DNA from: an uncultured bacterium
GTDB taxonomy: Bacteria; Bacillota_I; Bacilli_A; RFN20; CAG-826
Assembly (NCBI GenBank): GCA_949297805.1
Contig: CASFTG010000001.1
Location: 434,001-498,000, forward strand
Direction of reading: 5' to 3'
Length of the DNA: 64,000 bases
The notes below the pieces were generated by a model. The model saw only the letters and a program-made list of their open reading frames with translations. It was not told the origin of the DNA and ran no database searches. A program made the position numbers and the translations under genes. Every line of letters starts with the position of its first letter. Positions within the stretch are counted from its first letter, which is position 1. Positions 58,449 through 64,000 of this stretch are shown piece after piece.

Positions 58449-59170
58449 AGCAGACCGCTGGAAGAAAAGGGCTGGGGGACTTAGCCCCCAAATTCGCCGA
58501 GCTCAATGATGACGTCTTATTCGGTGAGGTGTGGTCTAGGACCGATAAATTGGATCTCAAGACCCGTTGCATCGTCACCGTTGTCTGCTTGTTAGCCAAA
58601 GGGATCACCGATAACTCGCTCAAATACCATATTGAGAACGCCAAGAAGCATGGGGTCAGCAAGGTCGAGATGGTCGAGATCATTACTCACGCCGCCTTCT
58701 ACGTCGGCTGGCCCAACGCCTGGGCCGTCTTCCCCCTGGTCCGGGAAGCCTATGCCGAAGACAAGACCGGCTTCGAACCAATGTTTGGTCTTGGAGAGCC
58801 TAATGACGGGTTTGCCCAGTATTTCGACGGGCAAAGCTATCTTAATCCTCTTAATAAGGACGGGGTCTTCATTGCCAACGTCACCTTCGAGCCGGGGTGC
58901 CGAAACCACTGGCACATCCATACTGCCAAGGAAGGCGGGGGGCAGATATTGCTCGTGACCGATGGGGAGGGCTATTACCAGGAATGGGGAAAGCCAGCCC
59001 GGAAATTACATCCGGGCGATGTCGTCTACATCGCCACGGGAATCAAACATTGGCATGGGGCAAGCAAGGACGAATGGTTCGCCCACCTTTCCCTCGAGGT
59101 GCCGGGAGTCAATTGCCATAATGAATGGCTTGAACCGGTGAAGGAAGAGGAATACCAAGCGCTTAAATAA
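58445..59170 (+). CDS. Carboxymuconolactone decarboxylase-like / cupin fusion protein
   Basis: The 241-residue protein has two domains. Residues ~1-105 are the AhpD/CMD fold (L-D-L-K-T-R-C-I-V-T-V-V-C, then A-F-Y-V-G-W-P-N-A-W). Residues ~125-225 are a cupin with N-H-W-H-I-H-T-A-K-E-G-G-G-Q (metal-binding His pair and Gln) and L-H-P-G-D-V-V-Y-I-A-T-G-I-K-H-W-H-G. Such fusions are found beside flavodoxins and aldo-keto reductases in stress-responsive clusters. The CMD part lacks the C-x-x-C peroxidatic pair, so it is unlikely to be an alkylhydroperoxidase. Exact substrate unknown. Confidence 0.88.
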   Translation: MKQTAGRKGLGDLAPKFAELNDDVLFGEVWSRTDKLDLKTRCIVTVVCLLAKGITDNSLKYHIENAKKHGVSKVEMVEIITHAAFYVGWPNAWAVFPLVREAYAEDKTGFEPMFGLGEPNDGFAQYFDGQSYLNPLNKDGVFIANVTFEPGCRNHWHIHTAKEGGGQILLVTDGEGYYQEWGKPARKLHPGDVVYIATGIKHWHGASKDEWFAHLSLEVPGVNCHNEWLEPVKEEEYQALK

Positions 59171-59175
59171 AGGAA

Positions 59176-59200
59176 AAGCCGTCCTCATAGGCGGCTTTTT
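59176..59200 (+). terminator. Rho-independent terminator of the flavodoxin operon
   Basis: AAGCCG (59176-59181) and CGGCTT (59192-59197) pair around a 10-base loop and continue into T. Confidence 0.85.
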
Positions 59201-59230
59201 GATTATATAAAACTATACAACCTAGCGTTC

Positions 59231-59296
59231 ACTTCTATTCTACTTCTATCAGTACTTCTAACCAACTTCTATCGAGCTTAGAAGTAACTTCTAAGT
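59231..59296. repeat. ACTTCTA repeats between convergent genes
   Basis: ACTTCTA occurs at about 59231, 59242, 59254, 59265 and 59287, with one inverted TAGAAGT (59280) that makes the palindrome TTAGAAGT-A-ACTTCTAA. Spacing is mostly 11-12 bp. No gene covers it. Confidence 0.7.
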
Positions 59297-59307
59297 ATCG
59301 CAAGTTA

Positions 59308-59328
59308 AGAAAAGACCCTTTCGGGCCT
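59308..59328 (-). terminator. Terminator of the acyl-CoA-synthetase-like operon
   Basis: On the minus strand AGGCCC and GGGTCT pair around GAAA and are followed by TTTTCTT, starting at the stop codon. Confidence 0.8.
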
Positions 59329-60911
59329 TATTCTTTATCCTTGAAGGCGGAGTCATCGACTTTCCCGACCGCGGTCCGGGGGAGTTTGTCGATGAAGCGA
59401 ATGGACTTAGGTTTGTAATATATTGGCAGTTTCTTATTTATGCTTTCGCGGATCCGTTGCTCAATGGTTTCTAATGAATCCGCGCACGCGTGATGCTTAA
59501 CCAAGACTAAGTTCAGCACCTGGCCAAGCTTAGGGTCAGGGACGGCATAACAATAGGCCTCGTAAATCCCTTCGTCTTCTAAGCAAAGCCTTTCTAGGTC
59601 AGCCGGGCAGACGATGACCCCGTTGACCTTGGCGATCCGCCTTAGCCGGGCCCGGAAGTGGAGATAGCCTTCCTCATCAAGATAGCCTAAGTCCCGGGTC
59701 AAGACGTATTTGATCCCATCGATGACCTTGAAGCTTTTCTCCGTCAGCTCCGGATCCTCAAAATACCCATTCATCAAGGTGGGGCCGGCTATCGCGACCT
59801 CCCCTTCTTGATTCGGCCCAAGCGGCTCCCCGGTCTCCAGATCGAGAATGATTTCCTTTAAGCCCCTTAAGGGTTTGCCAACCGTTCCCCGCTTGGCGGA
59901 GAAATCGGAATTGACGTTGGTGACGGTGACGGTCTCGGTCAAGCCATAGCCTTCGTGAAGCCGGCATTTCGAGCCGGATTTTTCGGCTAATTCATCGAAA
60001 CGGTCCAACAAGGAATCGGATACCGAATCACCCCCGACGAAGGCGGCGATCAAATTCTTGATGGCCTTGCCAGCGAACTTGGGATTATGGAGTAAGGCGT
60101 TATATAAGGCCGGGACCCCGATGATGATGTTGGCTTGGTTTTTCCGCATCCTTTTGATCGCGGCTTTGCTATGGAACTTGAGGTCTAAGACGGCGGTGCC
60201 GGCAACTTGGATCGGCAAGCAGACCCCCATGGCCAGGCCAAAGCCATGGAAAAGGGGGATGACGGTATACATCTTCGCTTCCCGCCCGTCCTCAATATCG
60301 ACGATCTCATGGCCCCGGCTCGCTAACTCGGCGATGGCGGCGCTGCTGAGCATGATGATCTTCGGCTCGCCATTGGTCCCGCCGGAATTGAGATAGACGG
60401 AGGTGGCGCTCGGGTCTTTAGAGGAACGGCTGGCCTTTATTTCTTTTAACTTGGCTAAGGGATAGGCTTTCTTTAGTTTGCCGGCCTTTAAGGCGGCTAA
60501 TCCTTTCAACAATGGATTCCCGACCGCATAGGGGTTGACCGAAAGGATTTGGACATTCGGGCAAGAAGCGGCGATCCGCTCGGCATCGATATTAAGGCAG
60601 ATAAGGGCCTTGGCTTTGGCTTTATCCATAAATCCCGAAAGCTGGTCATCGGGGGTCAGCGGATGGATCAAATAGGCGATGGCCCCGAGGTAATCAAGGG
60701 CATAGAGGACATAGACCGCATGGACGCAGTTGGGGAGATTCATCGCCACCACGTCGTTTTCTTTCACTCCGAGCCCAGCGAGCTTATTGGCTGTCTTATA
60801 TACTTCTTTTAATAATCTTTCGTAAGTGATGGCGGCATGCTCGAACCTTAAGGCGATGCCCTTGGGGTTATAGGCGGCGGAGGCGGCGAGTTGATCGAAT
60901 ATCTTTTCCAT
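59328..60911 (-). CDS. AMP-dependent synthetase / acyl-CoA ligase family protein
   Basis: The 527-residue adenylate-forming enzyme has the A3 loop L-N-S-G-G-T-N-G-E-P-K (residues ~170-180, usually T-S-G-T-T-G-x-P-K), A5 H-E-G-Y-G-L-T-E-T (~311-319), A7 T-R-D-L-G-Y-L-D (~401-408), A8 R-R-I-A-K-V-N-G and the A10 lysine in P-R-T-A-V-G-K-V-D near the C-terminus. It activates a carboxylic acid, probably a fatty acid, as an acyl-adenylate. No CoA- or carrier-specific feature is visible. The neighbouring acyltransferase starts 11 bases upstream, so they are likely one operon. Confidence 0.88.
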   Translation of the reverse strand: MEKIFDQLAASAAYNPKGIALRFEHAAITYERLLKEVYKTANKLAGLGVKENDVVAMNLPNCVHAVYVLYALDYLGAIAYLIHPLTPDDQLSGFMDKAKAKALICLNIDAERIAASCPNVQILSVNPYAVGNPLLKGLAALKAGKLKKAYPLAKLKEIKASRSSKDPSATSVYLNSGGTNGEPKIIMLSSAAIAELASRGHEIVDIEDGREAKMYTVIPLFHGFGLAMGVCLPIQVAGTAVLDLKFHSKAAIKRMRKNQANIIIGVPALYNALLHNPKFAGKAIKNLIAAFVGGDSVSDSLLDRFDELAEKSGSKCRLHEGYGLTETVTVTNVNSDFSAKRGTVGKPLRGLKEIILDLETGEPLGPNQEGEVAIAGPTLMNGYFEDPELTEKSFKVIDGIKYVLTRDLGYLDEEGYLHFRARLRRIAKVNGVIVCPADLERLCLEDEGIYEAYCYAVPDPKLGQVLNLVLVKHHACADSLETIEQRIRESINKKLPIYYKPKSIRFIDKLPRTAVGKVDDSAFKDKE

Positions 60912-60921
60912 GGTTACTTCC

Positions 60922-61791
60922 TTATAGGCGATACCCTAATCCTAAACAGACGAAGAGGAGGATAAGGGCGAGGAGAGGTTGGTGCAAGAGGTAGATTAAA
61001 GCGCTATGCCTTCCGCAAAAGCCGAACGGCTCAGCATAACGAAGCCCTGGCAAATAGGACTTCTTCTTGGCATAGAGGGTTTTCCCGACGAAAGCCCCGA
61101 TGAACAATAAGGCGATGACCGGCAACGGGCGGATATAATCGCCCCCGGCTCCGGCTTGGCCGATGAAAAGGCGGAACAGGTGGGGCAAGACGTCAGAGGG
61201 ATCAGCATAGCCAACCGGATTGCTATCCATCAGCATGCAGCAGAGGAAGACGAAATAGAGCCCGATCCCTAAATCCAGCCACTTATCCTTGGAGAAATGG
61301 TCCTTAATGCAATAGAGGAGATGGGCGATGAAAAGGCTATCGAGCATCCCGAAATATATATACATGCTCGGGTCTTCGATCGCTACCCCTAAGCCGAAGA
61401 AAGCCAACTTGATAATCATGGCGAAGGCAAAGAGGATCCCGGTCCGTTTCCAGTTATTACGCGAAAAGGTGCAGCAGATGCCGCTAAGCAGGACGAAAAC
61501 CCCGACGAAGAGGATATGGGCGGCATCCCGTAACGGGAATCCCCCAACGGGCAAACCTTCATAGAAGCATAAGTTGCCGAATTCCGCCATCGCTCGAACT
61601 GGCTCAATGCCGATAATCGAGTAATTGGAGGCGACCGACTTCAAGATACCCGGAAGCATCGCCAAATCGACGCAGAGGTGGTCGAAGATCATAAGTAGGA
61701 TCGCGAGTCCTCGTAGGAAATCGATCTCGGGAATCCGGTTCCTTTTCCTTTCTTTCCTCAAGGCGGCCTTGCTTAAATCCATAGCCTGCAT
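60922..61791 (-). CDS. DUF1624 / heparan-alpha-glucosaminide N-acetyltransferase-like membrane acyltransferase
   Basis: The 289-residue protein has about seven helices and opens with R-I-P-E-I-D-F-L-R-G-L-A-I-L-L-M-I-F-D-H, the conserved R-x-x-x-(I/L)-D-x-x-R-G segment with the catalytic-type His-Asp of this acyltransferase family. V-L-L-S-G-I-C-C-T-F-S-R-N-N follows, and the last helix begins R-H-S-A-L-I-Y-L-L-H-Q-P. It should transfer an acyl group to an envelope sugar. A second in-frame ATG at 61782 is an alternative start. Co-transcription with the adenylate-forming enzyme suggests a joint acyl-transfer task. Confidence 0.82.
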   Translation of the reverse strand: MQAMDLSKAALRKERKRNRIPEIDFLRGLAILLMIFDHLCVDLAMLPGILKSVASNYSIIGIEPVRAMAEFGNLCFYEGLPVGGFPLRDAAHILFVGVFVLLSGICCTFSRNNWKRTGILFAFAMIIKLAFFGLGVAIEDPSMYIYFGMLDSLFIAHLLYCIKDHFSKDKWLDLGIGLYFVFLCCMLMDSNPVGYADPSDVLPHLFRLFIGQAGAGGDYIRPLPVIALLFIGAFVGKTLYAKKKSYLPGLRYAEPFGFCGRHSALIYLLHQPLLALILLFVCLGLGYRL

Positions 61792-61855
61792 ATCTTAATG
61801 GAGCGACGGTTATTTTGCACCCTTTTCCCGTCTCGAGGGCCCGATAAAATATTTC

Positions 61856-61884
61856 TTGCATAGGCTAGGGGGTGTCTCTATAAT
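61856..61884 (+). promoter_or_regulatory. Promoter of the tRNA-Thr gene
   Basis: TTGCAT (61856-61861) and TATAAT (61879-61884) are exactly 17 bp apart, about 30 bases before the tRNA. Confidence 0.85.
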
Positions 61885-61913
61885 ACCGCTTGCGCACCGA
61901 TAGATGCGTTGCC

Positions 61914-61987
61914 GCCCTCATAGTTCAGCGGTAGAACGGATCCATGGTAAGGATCAGACCTCTTTTCGACTAAGGGTGAGGGCACCA
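61914..61987 (+). tRNA. tRNA-Thr (GGT anticodon), CCA encoded
   Basis: The acceptor stem is GCCCTCA with TGAGGGC, then A and encoded CCA (61985-61987). The D arm is GTTC/GAAC. The anticodon stem GATCC/GGATC closes the loop ATGGTAA, anticodon GGT (threonine, codons ACC and ACT). The T arm CTCTT/AAGGG closes TTCGACT. It is a complete cloverleaf with its own promoter and terminator. Confidence 0.95.
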
Positions 61988-61999
61988 AGCAGAAGAATC

Positions 62000-62021
62000 G
62001 GCCGGGAAACCGGCCTTTTTT
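62000..62021 (+). terminator. Terminator of tRNA-Thr
   Basis: GGCCGG (62000-62005) and CCGGCC (62010-62015) pair around GAAA, followed by six T. Confidence 0.95.
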
Positions 62022-62071
62022 CGTCGTTTATCCCCCTTGAAAAATTAGCCATCCATCGTAATATTCTTCCT

Positions 62072-63115
62072 ATGAAACCAATTCGAATTCGCATGCTCTC
62101 GGCCGCGACCTCGGTCGAGGGCCAAGGGGTGGGCTCGGCCTATTTGGAACAGGTGGCCTTGGTCAAGCAAATAGAGGAATTCCAAATCCTTTTAAAAGGT
62201 GATAAAGGCAAAGCCCAAATCAACCACGTCCATACGGTTAATCCCTCTTTCTATCTCCGGATGGGACGAAAGACCGTCAACGTTTGCTACGTCCATTTCC
62301 TCCCAACCACTTTAGATGGGTCGATCAAATTGCCCAAGCCGATCTTCGCCATCTTCAAATGGTATGTCAAAAAGTTATATAAAAAGGCCGATGAGATCGT
62401 GGTGGTCAACCCGATCTTCATTAAGCCCCTTATCGAACTGGGAATTAAGGAGGAAAACATCACCTACATCCCTAATTACGTTTCCCCTGACGCCTTCCAT
62501 CCTCTTTCTTTAGAAGAAAAGCAAGCGATCCGGGAAAAACTCGGGATCAAGAAAGACGCCTTCGTGGTCTTAGGGGTGGGGCAGGTCCAGACCCGGAAAG
62601 GGGTGCTGGACTTCATCGAGGTGGCTAAAGCCAATCCAGAGATCCAATTCGTCTGGGCTGGCGGGTTCAGCTTTGGAAAGATGACCGACGGGTATAAGGA
62701 ACTGAAGAAGGTGATGGATAATCCACCGGCGAACGTCAAGTTCCTCGGCATCGTCAAACGGGAGATGATGAATGAGGTGTATAACGCCAGCGACCTCCTC
62801 TTCATGCCCTCCTATAACGAATTGTTCCCGATGTCGATATTAGAGGCTGCTTCCTGCGGCGTCCCCTTCCTCTTACGCGACCTCGATCTATATAAAGACA
62901 TCCTCTTCGACGATTACCTTAAAGGAAAGGACAACGAGGAATTCGCTGCTCTTATCAAGAAGCTATCCGAGGATAGGGAAGCTTATGAGAAAGCCCGGCT
63001 TCAAGCCGATAACATCGCCGCTTACTATTGCCTTGACCACGTCAAGCAGCTTTGGCGCGATTACTACCCCCGGATCCTCGATAAGTGGAGCGCGGACAAA
63101 CCGATTAGGCAATAA
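62072..63115 (+). CDS. GT4 glycosyltransferase, probably glycolipid synthesis
   Basis: The start is the ATG at 62072, because the longer frame from 61904 runs back through the tRNA and its terminator. The 347-residue protein has a GT-B fold: I-R-M-L-S-A-A-T-S-V-E-G-Q-G-V-G-S-A at the acceptor side, V-L-G-V-G-Q-V-Q-T-R-K-G (residues ~169-180), and the GT4 nucleotide-sugar site with M-P-S-Y-N-E-L-F-P-M-S-I-L-E-A-A-S-C-G-V-P (~246-266). It resembles the diacylglycerol glucosyltransferase group (processive glycolipid enzymes of Gram-positives), which fits its lack of polysaccharide neighbours. The exact donor and acceptor are inferred. Confidence 0.85.
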   Translation: MKPIRIRMLSAATSVEGQGVGSAYLEQVALVKQIEEFQILLKGDKGKAQINHVHTVNPSFYLRMGRKTVNVCYVHFLPTTLDGSIKLPKPIFAIFKWYVKKLYKKADEIVVVNPIFIKPLIELGIKEENITYIPNYVSPDAFHPLSLEEKQAIREKLGIKKDAFVVLGVGQVQTRKGVLDFIEVAKANPEIQFVWAGGFSFGKMTDGYKELKKVMDNPPANVKFLGIVKREMMNEVYNASDLLFMPSYNELFPMSILEAASCGVPFLLRDLDLYKDILFDDYLKGKDNEEFAALIKKLSEDREAYEKARLQADNIAAYYCLDHVKQLWRDYYPRILDKWSADKPIRQ

Positions 63116-63161
63116 GCCGACTAACCACTATAATTAACAAGCCAAAGGAGCCATTCATTAT

Positions 63162-64000
63162 ATGAAAATCTGCATCTCGGCCGAAACGACCGTCGACTTA
63201 CCCAAGGACCTATTGAAGGAATGGGATATCCATACCATCCCCTTCACCTTGATCCTTGGCGACCAAACCGGGTATGACGGGGAAGTCACCCCCGAAACCC
63301 TTTACGAATACGTCAAGAAGACCAATCAACTCCCCAAGACCTCGGCCATCAACGAAGCTGAATACGAGGAATACTTCCGTCAGTTGCTTAACGAATACGA
63401 GCACGTCATCCATTTCTCCCTCTCTTCTTGCATCTCCTCAAGTTATTCCCATGCTTGCCTCGCGGCTGAGAAGTTCCCGGGCAAAATCGACGTCATCGAC
63501 AGCCGCTCCCTTTCGACCGGCATCGCCCTCCAAGCCGAATACGCCCATCGGCTATCCTTGCAGGGCAAAGCCCCGGAAGAGATCGTCGAAGCGGTCAGCA
63601 ACCGGATCCCTTATGACCAAGCCTCCTTCTCCCTTGAATCGGTCAATTACCTCTATAAAGGCGGCCGGTGCAGCGCCCTGGCCATGATCGGGGCCAATGT
63701 CTTAGGCTTAAAGCCCGAGATCTACGTCAAAGATGGGAAGATGGGCCCGGGCAAGAAATACCGGGGCCCGATGAAGAAGGTGGTTTTGAATTACGTCGAA
63801 GACACCTTAGCCACCTACAATAACCCCGACAAGGACATCGTCTTCGTCACCTATTCGACCGCTCCCGAGGACGTGGTCCAAGCGATCGTCGAGCGGGTGA
63901 AGAAAGAAGGGTTCCGCCGGGTCTATGTCACCACCGCCGGGGCCACCATCTCCTGCCACTGCGGGCCGCATTGCCTCGGCATCCTCTATTTCAACGACGG
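63162..64000 (+). CDS. DegV family fatty-acid-binding protein (3' end outside window)
   Basis: The frame opens at the ATG at 63162, with AAAGGAG upstream, and is still open at the window end (about 279 residues seen; DegV proteins are ~280-290). Motifs: I-S-A-E-T-T-V-D-L-P at the N-terminus, a T-S-A-I-N segment (residues ~60-64, lipid-binding Thr-Ser), H-F-S-L-S-S-C-I-S-S-S-Y (~86-97) with the conserved Ser-Ser, V-I-D-S-R-S-L-S-T-G (~113-122) and Y-L-Y-K-G-G-R (~163-169). FakB-type DegV proteins deliver fatty acids to the FakA kinase. FakA is not in the window. Confidence 0.9.
   Translation, partial: MKICISAETTVDLPKDLLKEWDIHTIPFTLILGDQTGYDGEVTPETLYEYVKKTNQLPKTSAINEAEYEEYFRQLLNEYEHVIHFSLSSCISSSYSHACLAAEKFPGKIDVIDSRSLSTGIALQAEYAHRLSLQGKAPEEIVEAVSNRIPYDQASFSLESVNYLYKGGRCSALAMIGANVLGLKPEIYVKDGKMGPGKKYRGPMKKVVLNYVEDTLATYNNPDKDIVFVTYSTAPEDVVQAIVERVKKEGFRRVYVTTAGATISCHCGPHCLGILYFND

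Noticed and set aside
61904..62071. N-terminal extension of the GT4 glycosyltransferase
   Set aside because: The extension would be read through the tRNA-Thr gene and its terminator. The ATG at 62072 begins the family-like sequence.

Overview
The window is about half G+C, densely coded, and reads with the standard bacterial code (TGA ends several genes). It looks like an uncultured gut-type Bacillota, probably class Bacilli near Erysipelotrichia. Reasons: class II GalT, cre-like CcpA boxes, an orphan ECF S component, methylglyoxal synthase, GntR/ABC and HipBST modules, a SipW-type signal peptidase and GEMM-I riboswitches. This placement is inference; no rRNA is present.

Layout. 1-4.4 kb: end of an MFS transporter, a hemolysin-III protein, two related membrane/PH-like proteins, exoA and an ECF S component. 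4.5-14.1 kb: accessory region with a Schlafen AlbA_2 regulator, a hipB-hipS-hipT locus whose HipT looks like a pseudokinase, a GntR/ABC operon, a Tyr/Pro-rich membrane protein, DUF2442, two paralogous ~50-residue peptides each behind a pair of cre-like boxes, and a DUF4143 fragment. 14.4-16.7 kb: mgsA and a two-subunit AcnX hydro-lyase. 16.7-23.5 kb: a cluster of four more AlbA_2-type genes (one frameshifted at a run of seven G, one lacking its AlbA_2 domain), surrounded by short direct-repeat arrays.

23.5-42.1 kb is the most striking part. Two consecutive minus-strand operons each begin with what reads as a cyclic-di-GMP-I (GEMM-I) riboswitch. They encode exported proteins with a T-Y-A-W-F type motif at the end of the N-terminal hydrophobic segment, a 963-residue beta-helix-like surface protein, a Ser/His (SipW/ER-type) signal peptidase, a membrane-anchored McrB-like AAA+ ATPase beside a DUF2357-like protein with a Lys-rich tail, an intact EAL phosphodiesterase, a degenerate EAL protein and a nucleoside phosphorylase-family protein. 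Another exported T-F-A-W-F protein follows on the plus strand. I infer a cyclic-di-GMP-switched surface-fibre or matrix export system with an unusual AAA+ module.

42.2-64 kb is mostly metabolic and envelope genes: an O-antigen ligase-like protein, lipoproteins, an SLC45-like sugar carrier, a zinc phospholipase C-like protein, cardiolipin synthase, galM-galT-galK, a YwaF-like protein, malQ, rimO, flavodoxin plus a decarboxylase-cupin fusion, an acyl-CoA-synthetase-like enzyme, a DUF1624 acyltransferase, tRNA-Thr(GGT), a GT4 glycosyltransferase and a DegV protein cut by the window end. Several genes have promoters placed so that the transcript would start at or within a few bases of the start codon, which suggests leaderless translation is common here.
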